Origin: Paenibacillus thalictri
GTDB lineage: Bacteria; Bacillota; Bacilli; Paenibacillales; NBRC-103111
Direction: 5' to 3'
Assembly (NCBI RefSeq): GCF_004307995.1
Contig: NZ_SIRE01000013.1
Span: 1 to 64,000 of the forward strand
DNA: 64,000 nt
In this document: one piece after another, positions 8,138 to 17,471 of the stretch
Layout: each line of letters begins with the position of its first letter
Numbering within the stretch: position 1 is the first letter of the stretch
The notes under the pieces: generated by a model
What the model saw: only the letters and a program-made list of their open reading frames with translations
Database searches by the model: none
What the model was told of the DNA's origin: nothing
Program-made: the position numbers and the translations under genes

Positions 8138-8770
8138 TTGGTTTTGATAGAACCTAGTGAAAAGCTGCTTTTGAAAGACATTGCGTATGAAAAAATAAAA
8201 GAAAAAATGATCAAAGGCGATGAAGGCTATACCTCGGAAAATACGCTGGTTCAAGAATTAAACATGAGCCGGACTCCGATCCGCGAAGCTCTAAACCGCT
8301 TGCAGCACGAAGGGTTCCTGAAAATCATGCCGAATCGGGGCATCCTCTTTACTGAACTGTCAGTCGAAGCGCGCAACGAGCTGATCGACATGAGAATTGC
8401 GATTGAGACGTATTCGCTGGAGCTTGCCGCCACCCGAATCACCGCCGACCATATCAAGGAGCTTTCCGGCATCATCAATATGCAAGAAAGTGCTTATGTG
8501 GCGGATGATTTTGCCGATCTGATTGAGAAAGACGCGTTGTTTCATCATTACTTGCTGGAAATCGTCGGTAACTCCCAGTTCATCAAAATGTATCGTCAGG
8601 CAAGGGAACGCCAGTTCACTGTGCGGGCCGGGAAATGGCTCAAGCATAAACCGGATGTGCTCCAGACGTTTATTGAAGACCACAAGGTTATTTTAAACGC
8701 GATCATTCAAAAGGATATACCGGCTGCGACCCGATATTTGAAGGAGCATCTAGAAAAGGGGAAGTTGTAG
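8138..8770 (+). CDS. GntR-family regulator, FadR/FCD type
   Basis: About 210 residues: an N-terminal winged helix (AYEKIKEKM, then TLVQELNMSRTPIREALNRLQHEGFLKIMPNRG) and an all-helical FCD effector domain from about residue 70 (LIDMRIAIETYSLELAA, DALFHHYLLEIVGNSQF, FIEDHKVILNAI). FCD domains usually bind a small carboxylate through metal ligands, including His residues of the kind seen in FHHYLLE and EDHK. The start is unclear: frames open at TTG 8111, TTG 8138 or TTG 8144; AAAGGTG at 8126-8132 favours 8138. The identical 16-bp sites before this gene and before prpD make it the likely repressor of the operon, with an operon substrate or intermediate as inducer. Its stop codon overlaps the next start by one base. 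Confidence 0.9.
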   Translation: MVLIEPSEKLLLKDIAYEKIKEKMIKGDEGYTSENTLVQELNMSRTPIREALNRLQHEGFLKIMPNRGILFTELSVEARNELIDMRIAIETYSLELAATRITADHIKELSGIINMQESAYVADDFADLIEKDALFHHYLLEIVGNSQFIKMYRQARERQFTVRAGKWLKHKPDVLQTFIEDHKVILNAIIQKDIPAATRYLKEHLEKGKL

Positions 8771-9594
8771 TGGAGACTAAATTTCGTGTCGTTATGGCGC
8801 AAGTGGAATCGACGCCCGATAAAGAAGTGAATGTTGAAAAAGCGGTTTCCGCCGTTCGGGATGCGGTAAGCCGCCACAGGGCGCAGCTGGTTGTCTTTCC
8901 GGAAATTTTTATGAGTTTTTTCCCTGCGCATACCGCAAAGCAGGTGATCGTGGATGACGCGGAATCTTTGGAAGGACCGTTTGTCACCAGGATGAGAGAG
9001 CTGGCGGTCCGGAACGGAGTATGGTTGATATTCGGAATGAAGGAGTTGGGAGAAGAACCGAATGCAGGCCGTGTGTTTAACACGGTCGTCATCGTGACAA
9101 GCGACGGTTCGATTGCCGGGACGTATCGAAAGACACATCTGTACGATGCTTTCGGATTTAAGGAATCCGACACGATTGCACCCGGCGATAACCTTTTCGA
9201 ACCGATTCAGACTCCTTTCGGAAAAATCGGATTGTTCGTCTGTTATGAGCTGCGTTTTCCCGAGATCGCCCGCTATCAAGCGTCCAGAGGCGCCGAAGTG
9301 ATTATTGTCCCTTCCGGCTGGGTTCGCGGGCCGATGAAGGAACATCATTGGAGCCATCTGGTAACGGTTCGGGCATTGGAAAATACGGTTTTCGTGGTTG
9401 CGTGCAATCAAGTAAGCGATTTTTATAGCGGACAAAGTCTTGTCGTAGACCCGATGGGGGTACCGATGGTTACCGGTCCGGAAACGGAAGCGCTGCTCGC
9501 TTGTGAAATTGATCTGTCCAGAATTGAAAGTGTGCGCACCAAGCTGCCGTCTTATGAGCATCGAAGATCCGAGCTGTACACCAAAACGAATTGA
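8770..9594 (+). CDS. Nitrilase-superfamily carbon-nitrogen hydrolase
   Basis: A 274-residue amidase/nitrilase fold enzyme with the complete catalytic triad: Glu45 in VVFPEIF, Lys121 in TYRKTHLYD and Cys158 in FVCYELRFPE. It would hydrolyse an amide, carbamoyl or nitrile bond through a thioester intermediate in the cytoplasm. The GTG start shares its G with the TAG stop of the GntR gene, and AAGGGG precedes it, so translation is coupled. The Cys-Tyr-Glu-Leu-Arg-Phe-Pro-Glu motif matches the omega-amidase/predicted carbon-nitrogen hydrolase branches rather than true nitrilases. With the acetamidase-family gene next door it points to an amide-bearing substrate; which one is not shown by the sequence. 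Confidence 0.9.
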   Translation: METKFRVVMAQVESTPDKEVNVEKAVSAVRDAVSRHRAQLVVFPEIFMSFFPAHTAKQVIVDDAESLEGPFVTRMRELAVRNGVWLIFGMKELGEEPNAGRVFNTVVIVTSDGSIAGTYRKTHLYDAFGFKESDTIAPGDNLFEPIQTPFGKIGLFVCYELRFPEIARYQASRGAEVIIVPSGWVRGPMKEHHWSHLVTVRALENTVFVVACNQVSDFYSGQSLVVDPMGVPMVTGPETEALLACEIDLSRIESVRTKLPSYEHRRSELYTKTN

Positions 9595-9613
9595 ATTCAG
9601 AAGGAGCATCACT

Positions 9614-10393
9614 ATGAATAAATTAAGCCAATTAATACATGATCAGCAATCCGCTTATGGAATCATTGTCACTTTGAAGGATCCGGCCGTTGTCGAGATG
9701 CTGGGATTCGCCGGATATGACTTTGCCGTCATCGATATGGAACATACAACAATGGATTACGGCTTGGTTGAACATATGATTCGGGCGGCACAATGCGTTC
9801 AGGTAACATCTATAGTTAGAACCGCACCAAACGATTATGCCGCTATGCTGCGTGTTCTGGATGCAGGCGCCGATGGCATCATGGTTCCCCACCTCACAAC
9901 ACGGGAACAAGCGGAACGGATCGTCGGCACAGCCAAATACCGTCCGATCGGCTATCGTGGATTGGATGGCTCTTCAAGAGCCGCGCATTACGGTACGATC
10001 CCTTTTTCGCAGCATATTAGAAGGCAAAACGAAACCGTCACCGTAATAGGAATGATTGAGGATGCGCTCGCTGTAACGAATATTAATGAAATTGTAAGCG
10101 TTCCCGGGCTGGATTTGCTTTTCCTCGGTCCTGCAGATTTGGCCTCTTCGCTTGGGTATCAAGACCAATTCGATCATCCGGCCGTCATGGAGGCAATAGA
10201 AGAAGTGATTGCGGCTGCACGAAAAGCCAATCTCGGGATCGGCATTCCGGTTTTTACACCTGAAGAGGTGGACCGGTATTCCAGGATGGGGGTGAATTAT
10301 TTTACAGTACCGCCGATTGATGCACTTCTTCTTAGCCGGGCATTGTCATCCCATTTGCATGATGTAAAGCAGAAAGCAGGCATAACGGTATGA
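9614..10393 (+). CDS. HpcH/HpaI-family aldolase
   Basis: A 259-residue TIM-barrel class II aldolase of the HpcH/HpaI family, which typically splits a 2-keto-4-hydroxy acid into pyruvate and an aldehyde with a divalent metal. Motifs include FAVIDMEHTTMDYG near residue 40, VRTAPNDYAAMLRVLDAGADG near 70, GYRGLDGSSRAAHYG near 118, GMIED near 147 (metal Glu) and LDLLFLGPADLASSLG near 170 (metal Asp). ATG 9614 is chosen over the longer open frame from 9503 because AAGGAG precedes it and the upstream part overlaps the nitrilase gene. In context it could release pyruvate and an aldehyde; the aldehyde could feed the downstream microcompartment dehydrogenase, which is speculation. Confidence 0.9.
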   Translation: MNKLSQLIHDQQSAYGIIVTLKDPAVVEMLGFAGYDFAVIDMEHTTMDYGLVEHMIRAAQCVQVTSIVRTAPNDYAAMLRVLDAGADGIMVPHLTTREQAERIVGTAKYRPIGYRGLDGSSRAAHYGTIPFSQHIRRQNETVTVIGMIEDALAVTNINEIVSVPGLDLLFLGPADLASSLGYQDQFDHPAVMEAIEEVIAAARKANLGIGIPVFTPEEVDRYSRMGVNYFTVPPIDALLLSRALSSHLHDVKQKAGITV

Positions 10394-10478
10394 CGGGAAC
10401 GTTTATGGGAGAGTTAAAGTTGTCTGAAGATGGGCTGGTAGGCAAGGGATTATTACCATATACAAGGGGGAAATGAAT

Positions 10479-12050
10479 ATGCGATGGAATTCGTCTATGA
10501 AAGTAATGGGTCTCATGTTGATTGTTTTGTCTATGTTGGTATCTGCGTGCAGCTCCAAACCGGAACCCAAACCGGAAGCCAAAAAAGGGACGGCCGCGGC
10601 GGTTGAAGCCAAAGATTTTACCGTACTGGTATCCGGCGACCCGGTAGGTCTCGACCCGCAAAATACGACAGATACGATATCCAGCCTGATCAATTATCAA
10701 ATCTATGACAGACTTGTCACGTTTAATGAGAAAATGGAGATTGTGCCTCAATTGGCCAAAAGCTGGACCGTCTCGGAGGACGGAAAGACCTGGACCTTCG
10801 AGCTTAACTCGGGAATCAGTTTTACCGACGGAACGCCGTTTAATGCGGAAGCGGTAAAGACCAGCTTTGAACGGGTGGCTAACAAGGACAAAAACTTAAG
10901 TCAATATACGCTGGTAGGTTCTTTTATTAACAATATTACAACCGATGGCGAGACAAAAGTGGTTTTCCATTTGAAAGCGCCCCAAGGAGCCTTTTTGGGC
11001 AATCTGGCTGCTTCCAGCAGTGGTATCATTAGCCCCAAATCGATTAAAGAAAACGAGCAAAAAATCGGTAAAGAACCGGTTGGAACCGGTCCGTTTAAAT
11101 TAAAACAATGGACGACCGGCAACTCCGTGGTGCTTGAAGCCAATCCGCAATATTGGGCTGGAAAACCGAAAGTAAAAAGCGTTATTTTCAGAAATGTTCC
11201 GGAAAGCGCAGCCCAAGTGATTATGCTTGAAACCGGAGAAGCCGATCTGATTGGCAGTCTTCCGCTCCCGGAATTAAAACGCCTGAAAAGCGAAGGTAAA
11301 ATCGTCGTTAATTCCTTCAAAGCCAATCGCATTGCATATGTCGGATTTAATACAACCAAAGAGCCGTTTAATCAGATCAAGGTGCGCCAAGCGTTAAACT
11401 ATGCGATTGACAAGGATACCATGGTCAACAAATTGTATGACGGTTTGGTCAATACCGCAACCTCGGCCATCTCGGAGACCACGATCGGTTACAGCAATGT
11501 AGGCTCCTATCCTTTCGATATGGCCAAAGCGAAGCAAATGCTTCAAGAAGCGGGAATCGTGCCGGGCAATGTATCGCCGCTCCGATTGATTTTTGCCGCA
11601 AACGTAACGCAGGATTTACCTGCCGCCGAGTTTGTTCAGAACAGCTTGCAGCAATTAGGGTTCAAGGTCGTATTGCAAAAGCTGGAATTGGGAACTTATT
11701 TGCAAACATTAAAAGATCCAAGCAAATACGATTTGTTCATGAGAGGCGCGTTAGCGACGACAGGCGATGCCGATCCGTTGTTCCGCGACGCCCTTCTGTC
11801 GACCAGCGCTACGAATTACGCCCGTTATAACAATCCGAAGGTCGATAAGCTGATCTTGGCAGGGCAAGAGCAGGTCAAACCGGCTGATCGTATAAAAACA
11901 TATGCGGATGTGTTAAAGCGGGTCAAAGATGATGCGCCATGGATTTTCCTCCATAACGACATGGCACATGCAGGATATACGAAAAATGTGGAGGGCATCA
12001 CCTTCCTTCCGACTTATATTTATGACTTGCGCAATGTGGTCAAGAAATAA
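10479..12050 (+). CDS. Peptide-type ABC importer, substrate-binding lipoprotein
   Basis: A 523-residue family-5 solute-binding lipoprotein. The signal peptide ends in the lipobox LVSAC (Cys about residue 24), followed by a Pro/Lys-rich tether and the mature domain with WTVSEDGKTWTFELNSGISFTDGTPFNAEAV, the signature of DppA/OppA/NikA/GsiB-type proteins. ATG 10479 is preferred to ATG 10473 because GGGGG at 10466-10470 is too near the first. It starts a full ABC set (binding protein, two permeases, two ATPases). Ligands of this family include peptides, glutathione, nickel chelates and opines. The flanking amidases and esterase suggest a small conjugate, not an ordinary dipeptide. Confidence 0.93.
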   Translation: MRWNSSMKVMGLMLIVLSMLVSACSSKPEPKPEAKKGTAAAVEAKDFTVLVSGDPVGLDPQNTTDTISSLINYQIYDRLVTFNEKMEIVPQLAKSWTVSEDGKTWTFELNSGISFTDGTPFNAEAVKTSFERVANKDKNLSQYTLVGSFINNITTDGETKVVFHLKAPQGAFLGNLAASSSGIISPKSIKENEQKIGKEPVGTGPFKLKQWTTGNSVVLEANPQYWAGKPKVKSVIFRNVPESAAQVIMLETGEADLIGSLPLPELKRLKSEGKIVVNSFKANRIAYVGFNTTKEPFNQIKVRQALNYAIDKDTMVNKLYDGLVNTATSAISETTIGYSNVGSYPFDMAKAKQMLQEAGIVPGNVSPLRLIFAANVTQDLPAAEFVQNSLQQLGFKVVLQKLELGTYLQTLKDPSKYDLFMRGALATTGDADPLFRDALLSTSATNYARYNNPKVDKLILAGQEQVKPADRIKTYADVLKRVKDDAPWIFLHNDMAHAGYTKNVEGITFLPTYIYDLRNVVKK

Positions 12051-12091
12051 TCGGAATTATGTAGCTGCAATCCAGTGGAGGAGGAATCCTA

Positions 12092-13012
12092 TTGTTTAAC
12101 TATGTCATCAAACGGGTGCTGCAAATGATTCCGACCTTGATCGGCGTATCGATCCTCAGTTTTATTATCATCCATTCGGTTCCGGGGGATCCGGCGCAAT
12201 TAATTGCGGGGGCCGATGCAACTGCGGAACAGGTGCAGAGCGTCAGTGAACGGTTAGGTTTGGACCGCCCCTTATATGAACAATACGTCAATTACGTCAC
12301 AGGTTTGCTGAGAGGCGATTTGGGCATATCGCTGCATTCGGAGAGGCCGGTCCTCGAAGAAATCATCATGCGGTTTCCTAACACGATCCAGCTGACGTTG
12401 TATTCAGTCATTATCATGGTGATCGTCGGTCTTTTGGCCGGTATCATGTCCGCTACGAAACCAAACAGCATCCGGGATAATGCTGCGATGATGTTCTCGT
12501 TGTTTGGTATATCCATGCCGGTGTTTTGGTTTGGGATTATGCTTATTCTGGTGTTTTCTTATTATTTGCAGCTGCTTCCTTCGGGGGGCAGCGGCGGCTT
12601 TAAATATTTCATTCTTCCTTCTATCGTTTTAGGTCTTTCCTCTTCCGGCGTGTTAGCCAGGCTAACACGCTCCAGTATTCTTGAAGTGATTCACCAAGAT
12701 TTTATTCGTACGGCACGCGCCAAAGGGGTTAAGGAAAGGCTGGTCGTTTTTAAGCACACTTTGAAAAATGCGTTAGTTCCGATTATTACAATCATTGGAC
12801 TGGAGTTCGGCACTTTATTGGGAGGCGCGGTGCTAACGGAAACCGTGTTCTCAATGAACGGACTGGGCCGGTTCATTATCCAAGCGATTCAGTTTCGGGA
12901 TTATCCGGCTGTTCAGGGCAGCATCCTGTTTGTCGCTACGATTTTTGTCGTAGTTAATCTCATCGTTGACTTGTGTTATAGTGCTGTGGATCCCAGAATC
13001 AGATATGAGTAG
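12092..13012 (+). CDS. Peptide-type ABC importer, permease 1 (DppB type)
   Basis: A 306-residue inner-membrane permease with six predicted helices. The N-terminus MFNYVIKRVLQMIPTLIGVS and the long first loop with the DPA and GLDRPLYEQYV patches are typical of DppB/OppB, and the ATPase-contact EAA loop is visible as RTARAKGVKERLVVFKHTLKNA. The start is TTG 12092, well placed after GGAGGAGGAA. It pairs with the DppC-type permease 15 bp downstream to form the channel. Confidence 0.95.
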   Translation: MFNYVIKRVLQMIPTLIGVSILSFIIIHSVPGDPAQLIAGADATAEQVQSVSERLGLDRPLYEQYVNYVTGLLRGDLGISLHSERPVLEEIIMRFPNTIQLTLYSVIIMVIVGLLAGIMSATKPNSIRDNAAMMFSLFGISMPVFWFGIMLILVFSYYLQLLPSGGSGGFKYFILPSIVLGLSSSGVLARLTRSSILEVIHQDFIRTARAKGVKERLVVFKHTLKNALVPIITIIGLEFGTLLGGAVLTETVFSMNGLGRFIIQAIQFRDYPAVQGSILFVATIFVVVNLIVDLCYSAVDPRIRYE

Positions 13013-13027
13013 AAAGGAGATCAGGCA

Positions 13028-13924
13028 ATGAGTGAGTCCTCGATCCTTGTGGCAGATAAGCAAACTGCGGATCCGGTTCAATGGCGTTCGCCACTTGCGC
13101 TAATGATTCGCAGGTTCAAAAAAAACAAACGCGCCATAGCGGGGGGATGGATGGTTGCGATCTTTGTCATTGTTGCGGTATTCGCCAGATGGTTAGCGCC
13201 GTACGATCCGTTCGAGCAAAATATGGAAGTCATTCTGAATCTTCCGTCTTTCAGCCATCCGTTCGGGACGGATGAATATGGCCGGGACATATTATCGCGA
13301 GTGATGTACGGAGCGCAAATTTCTTTAATGGTCGGTATTTTCGGGGTGATCATTTCCGCTCTGTTTGGAGTAGCGCTGGGCACGATTTCCGGCTACTTCG
13401 GCGGGAAGACGGATATGCTGATTATGAGGCTGATTGACATCTTTATGGCATTTCCAAGTTTTCTTCTTGCGCTGGCCATCGTCAGTGTGTTAGGGCCGGG
13501 TATGGTGAACGTCATGCTTGCGATCGGCATTTTCTCGGTTCCGACTTTTGCGAGAATTTCCCGCAGCTCCGTCTTGGCGGTAAATAATAAGGAATATATC
13601 GAAGCGGCAAGATCGATGGGTTCGGGTCATATACGCATCATCTTCAAGCATATCATTCCGAACAGCATCGCGCCGATTATCGTATTGTCTACCATGCGTA
13701 TAGCGACGGCCATTCTCACAGCTTCCGGACTGAGCTTCTTGGGGATGGGAGCGCAGCCGCCTACACCGGAACTTGGAGCCATGCTAAGCACGGGAAGGGA
13801 GTTTCTGCGATCGGCCCCTCATGTGAGTACGATACCGGGACTTGCCATTATGTTTATCGTGCTTGCCTTTAACATGTTGGGGGACGGCATCAGGGACGCG
13901 CTTGATCCGAAAATGAAGCTGTAG
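13028..13924 (+). CDS. Peptide-type ABC importer, permease 2 (DppC type)
   Basis: A 298-residue permease of the DppC/OppC class. The N-terminal region RRFKKNKRAIAGGWMV is followed by a membrane helix and the conserved HPFGTDEYGRDILSRVMYGAQISL motif region (positions about 77-100). The EAA loop is EAARSMGSGHIRIIFKHIIPN. It ends GDGIRDALDPKMKL, the standard C-terminus of this class. AAGGAG lies before the ATG. It forms a heterodimer with the DppB-type protein. Confidence 0.95.
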   Translation: MSESSILVADKQTADPVQWRSPLALMIRRFKKNKRAIAGGWMVAIFVIVAVFARWLAPYDPFEQNMEVILNLPSFSHPFGTDEYGRDILSRVMYGAQISLMVGIFGVIISALFGVALGTISGYFGGKTDMLIMRLIDIFMAFPSFLLALAIVSVLGPGMVNVMLAIGIFSVPTFARISRSSVLAVNNKEYIEAARSMGSGHIRIIFKHIIPNSIAPIIVLSTMRIATAILTASGLSFLGMGAQPPTPELGAMLSTGREFLRSAPHVSTIPGLAIMFIVLAFNMLGDGIRDALDPKMKL

Positions 13925-13983
13925 TCACGCGGTGCTGAGAATCAAGCGTTCGGAACAAAAGTCGTACACAAGGGGGAATAACA

Positions 13984-14982
13984 TTGGAGCGTGTATTGCT
14001 TGAAATTAAAGGACTCAAGACGCATTTTTTTACAGATGAAGGTGTGATTCCGGCAGTTGACGGCGTGGATATCACGATCCGAGAAGGGGAAACCGTAGGT
14101 GTTGTCGGAGAGTCAGGTTCCGGAAAAAGCGTAACATCGTTGACGGTCATGAGATTAACCCCCGGGAAAGTAGTGGAAGGCTCCATCATGCTTGGCGGGA
14201 AAGACCTTCTGGCTTTAACCGAGCAGGAAATGCAAGGTGTTCGAGGCAACGAAATCGCCATGATCTTTCAAGAGCCGATGACTTCGCTGAATCCTGTATT
14301 TACGATCGGGGATCAGATTGGGGAAGCGGTTCGGATCCACCTGAATTACGGCAAAGCGCAGGCTAGAGCCAAGTCTATCGAAATGCTGAAGCTGGTCGGT
14401 ATCCCGAGACCGGAACAAATTGTGGATGAGTATCCCCATCGTTTATCCGGCGGGATGAGGCAGAGGGTGATGATCGCGATGGCAATGGCCTGCAATCCCA
14501 AACTGCTTATTGCCGACGAACCGACGACCGCTCTGGATGTGACGATTCAAGCGCAAATATTGGATTTAATGAAGGAATTGAAATCGACGCAGGGCACGGC
14601 GATCCTGTTGATTACACATGATCTGGGTGTCGTGGCGGAAATGTGCGACCGTGTGGTGGTGATGTACGGCGGGAAAGTCGTTGAAGAAAGCGATGTCGTT
14701 ACACTGTTTACCGAGCCGAAGCATCCGTATACGCAAGGGCTGATGAAGTCGATGCCAACGCTCGTAACGGAAGAGAGACGTTTGTATTCCATCAAGGGCA
14801 GCGTACCGGCTCCCGGCAGCTTGCGGGAAGGGTGCCATTTCGCTCCGCGTTGCGAATTTGCGTCGGATGTGTGCAGAAGATGGTCACCGCAATTGGTGGA
14901 AGTCGAGCGGGGGCACTTCACCAGATGCTGGCTCCATGCACCTGAAGGGGAGAGTAATCACTATGAAGCAGCCTTTAGTTGA
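13984..14982 (+). CDS. Peptide-type ABC importer, ATPase 1 (DppD type)
   Basis: A 332-residue ATPase. The Walker A motif GESGSGKS lies near residue 40, the Q loop in IFQEPMTSLNPVF, the ABC signature LSGGMRQRV, Walker B LLIADEPTTALDV and the switch His in LLITHDLGVV. The C-terminal oligopeptide extension has the Cys-containing motif CHFAPRCEFASDVC, which in relatives binds an iron-sulfur cluster. The start is TTG 13984 after AGGGGGAA. Its end overlaps the next ATPase gene by 20 bp. Confidence 0.95.
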   Translation: MERVLLEIKGLKTHFFTDEGVIPAVDGVDITIREGETVGVVGESGSGKSVTSLTVMRLTPGKVVEGSIMLGGKDLLALTEQEMQGVRGNEIAMIFQEPMTSLNPVFTIGDQIGEAVRIHLNYGKAQARAKSIEMLKLVGIPRPEQIVDEYPHRLSGGMRQRVMIAMAMACNPKLLIADEPTTALDVTIQAQILDLMKELKSTQGTAILLITHDLGVVAEMCDRVVVMYGGKVVEESDVVTLFTEPKHPYTQGLMKSMPTLVTEERRLYSIKGSVPAPGSLREGCHFAPRCEFASDVCRRWSPQLVEVERGHFTRCWLHAPEGESNHYEAAFS

Positions 14983-15928
14983 GGTCCGCAACTTAAAAAA
15001 GTATTTTCCCATTAAAAAAGGGATCTTCAGCCGGACGGTAGGACATGTAAAAGCAGTGGACGGTTTGGACTTTACGATTTATAAAGGGGAAACGCTTGGC
15101 TTGGTGGGAGAAAGCGGATGCGGCAAATCAACAACGGGAAGAACACTTCTGCAGCTGCTTCGTCCGACGGAAGGTGAGGTTGTTTACGAAGGGAAAAACC
15201 TTGTCGGCATGCCTGCACACGATCTTAGAAAGGTTCGTAAGGACATGCAGATGGTATTTCAAGATCCTTATGCTTCCCTTGACCCGCGACTTACGGTTTT
15301 CGATATTATCGCCGAGCCGCTGGACATTCACCATATCGCCCAAGGAAAAGATAAAATGCGTCGCGTGGAAGAACTGCTGAATGTCGTTGGCTTAAGCGGC
15401 TATCATGCCAAACGGTATGTACACGAATTCAGCGGCGGACAACGGCAGCGGATTGGGATTGCCAGAGCGCTTGCGTTAAACCCCAAGCTGATTGTCGCCG
15501 ACGAACCGGTATCGGCGCTGGACGTGTCGATCCAATCCCAGGTTATTAACCTGATGCAAGATTTGCAGGAGCAATTTAGTCTGACGTATTTATTTATTGC
15601 TCATGATTTAAGTGTAGTGAAGCATATCAGCAACCGGATTGGCGTTATGTATTTGGGACGAATGGTGGAACTGGCGGATAAACGGGATCTTTTTGATTCC
15701 CCTAAGCATCCGTATACACAAGCGTTATTATCAGCCGTGCCAACTCCGAATCCGTTAATCAAGAAAGAGCGGATTATGCTTCAAGGGGATGTGCCAAGTC
15801 CGGCCAATCCGCCTGCAGGTTGTACGTTTCACCCAAGATGCAGCGAATGCATGGCCGTATGTAAGACGGAAAAGCCGGAATTAAAGCTGGTGGAAGGCCG
15901 TTACGTCGCCTGTCATTTATACAATTGA
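14963..15928 (+). CDS. Peptide-type ABC importer, ATPase 2 (DppF type)
   Basis: A 321-residue ATPase that partners the DppD-type protein. It has Walker A GESGCGKST, the Q loop MVFQDPYASLDPR, the signature FSGGQRQRI, Walker B LIVADEPVSALDV, the switch LFIAHDLSVV and the C-terminal Cys motif CTFHPRCSECMAVC. The open frame begins at 14858, but ATG 14963 is the family start and follows AGGGGAGAG; the longer version would only overlap the DppD gene. It completes the five-gene importer. Confidence 0.94.
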   Translation: MKQPLVEVRNLKKYFPIKKGIFSRTVGHVKAVDGLDFTIYKGETLGLVGESGCGKSTTGRTLLQLLRPTEGEVVYEGKNLVGMPAHDLRKVRKDMQMVFQDPYASLDPRLTVFDIIAEPLDIHHIAQGKDKMRRVEELLNVVGLSGYHAKRYVHEFSGGQRQRIGIARALALNPKLIVADEPVSALDVSIQSQVINLMQDLQEQFSLTYLFIAHDLSVVKHISNRIGVMYLGRMVELADKRDLFDSPKHPYTQALLSAVPTPNPLIKKERIMLQGDVPSPANPPAGCTFHPRCSECMAVCKTEKPELKLVEGRYVACHLYN

Positions 15929-15947
15929 AAGTGGAGGGAAATAAAAT

Positions 15948-16772
15948 ATGAGCTCGCTTCGAAATCCATCCAGAAGGTTGGAAAGAGGTGCAACATCATT
16001 ATATGCCTGTCAATTCGATCAACGGTTTTCATATTGTGCCTATATTCCCAGTCATTTTGACGAAACAGACCCTTTAAAACATCCGCTGCTTGTCGTTATC
16101 CATGGGACGGAACGTGCTGTACAGTTTTACAGGGATGAGTTTAAGTCATTTTCCGAGGAAACCGGTGCCGTTATTCTGGCTCCGCTATTTCCGGGAGGAA
16201 TTGGTGAACCGGGCGAATTAAATTCGTACAAAATGATTAAGTATCGGGATATTCGTTTTGACCACGTTTTGCTGGCCATGATCCACGAGTTTACAGAACA
16301 ATATGGGATTTCGGGAGAGAAATCTTATCTGTTCGGTTTTTCCGGCGGCGCTCAATTTGTTCATCGTTTCTATTACCTTCATCCCGAGCGACTCTTGGGT
16401 GTTTCGGTCGCTTCTCCGGGCAATGTGACTTTGCTGGATCCGGCGATGGACTGGTTTACGGGCATCCGCGACTTTAAGGAGCAATTCGGCAACGATCTAA
16501 ACTGGGACGAGATGCGCCGTGTACCAGCGCAATTGGTCATTGGCAGCGAAGACAACAAGCTCCTGGAAAGCGGAAAAGATAATCCGTTCTGGCTTCCTGG
16601 CGTCGACATTGCCGGAAATACGCGCCTCGAACGAGTGAGATCGTTATGGAAAAATTGGACATCTCAAGGGATTCAGGTTCAGTATCATGAAGTTCCGGGA
16701 GCGGCTCATGAAGGAGTAAAGCTGCTTCCTGCGGTTAAAGCTTTTTTTGCAGACATATTAAATACGAATTAG
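15948..16772 (+). CDS. Alpha/beta-hydrolase, probable esterase
   Basis: A 274-residue alpha/beta-hydrolase without a signal peptide, so it acts in the cytoplasm. The strand before the oxyanion region reads LLVVIHGTERAVQFY (HG motif), the nucleophile elbow is GFSGGAQF with Ser at about residue 133, and the C-terminal AAHEG supplies the catalytic His; the acid is probably in the VIGSEDNKL stretch. It would cleave an ester or similar bond of an imported compound. It follows the transporter by 19 bp with a good GGAGGG site, so it belongs to the same transcript. The substrate is unknown; a choline/ethanolamine-type ester would fit the downstream eut genes, but that is inference. Confidence 0.82.
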   Translation: MSSLRNPSRRLERGATSLYACQFDQRFSYCAYIPSHFDETDPLKHPLLVVIHGTERAVQFYRDEFKSFSEETGAVILAPLFPGGIGEPGELNSYKMIKYRDIRFDHVLLAMIHEFTEQYGISGEKSYLFGFSGGAQFVHRFYYLHPERLLGVSVASPGNVTLLDPAMDWFTGIRDFKEQFGNDLNWDEMRRVPAQLVIGSEDNKLLESGKDNPFWLPGVDIAGNTRLERVRSLWKNWTSQGIQVQYHEVPGAAHEGVKLLPAVKAFFADILNTN

Positions 16773-16786
16773 AAGGGGCTGAATTT

Positions 16787-17434
16787 ATGTTTCGCTTACA
16801 TCCGAGAGTTCAAGGCGTCACTCCGGAATTGTCATCCATTTATAATAAGGTGATGCCTTCAACGATCGGCCATATGACTGATTTCGGTTTTATGAAAGGC
16901 CTTCAACCGTTATTCCGGCCCATTCATTTTGCGGGTAATGCGGTAACCGTACGAATTCCCCATATGGATTCTTCCGCTGTTCATAAAGCGCTGGATATCG
17001 TCGAACCGGGCGACGTGCTTGTGATCGACATGTCGGGCGACACGGACCGGTCCTGCTGGGGAGGGATTTGCTCTTATATCGCCAAGACGAAAAAAGTAGC
17101 CGGGGTGATCGTTGCCGGCTGCGTGAACGACGTTCAGGAAATACTCGATTTGCAGCTTCCTGTTTTTTCGTTAGGCGTCAGCCCGCTGACGACCAGAATT
17201 TTGGGGCTTGAGGGAGAAATCAACACAACGATCAGTATTTGCGGAGTCGCCGTGCGGCCGGGGGATTTGATTGCAGCCGATGGCGACGGGGTGTTTGCGG
17301 CCGATCCTAGAGACGCCATGAAATACGGGCTGGAAGCCATTCAAATACAAGATAGCGAGGCAGAGCTAAAGCGCAAATTGGATAAAGGCATTTCGCTGGC
17401 ATCGATAAGCGGAGCCGACAAATGGTTTGAGTGA
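16787..17434 (+). CDS. RraA-family aldolase/lyase-like protein
   Basis: A 215-residue protein of the RraA family (often mislabelled dimethylmenaquinone methyltransferase). Members include 4-hydroxy-4-methyl-2-oxoglutarate and oxaloacetate-acting aldolases that release pyruvate with Mg2+. Visible signatures are PGDVLVIDMSGDTDRSCWGG (about 75-95), AGVIVAGCVNDVQEI (about 105-118; the usual position is an Arg-Asp pair, here Asn-Asp) and RPGDLIAADGDGVFAAD (about 160-176). The change of the key Arg in the GxxRD motif to Asn means that the classical aldolase activity is doubtful. It lies between the esterase and the alanine dehydrogenase genes. Confidence 0.8.
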   Translation: MFRLHPRVQGVTPELSSIYNKVMPSTIGHMTDFGFMKGLQPLFRPIHFAGNAVTVRIPHMDSSAVHKALDIVEPGDVLVIDMSGDTDRSCWGGICSYIAKTKKVAGVIVAGCVNDVQEILDLQLPVFSLGVSPLTTRILGLEGEINTTISICGVAVRPGDLIAADGDGVFAADPRDAMKYGLEAIQIQDSEAELKRKLDKGISLASISGADKWFE

Positions 17435-17471
17435 CAATTTTAATTTCATTACAGTTAGGGGTTAATTAGAA

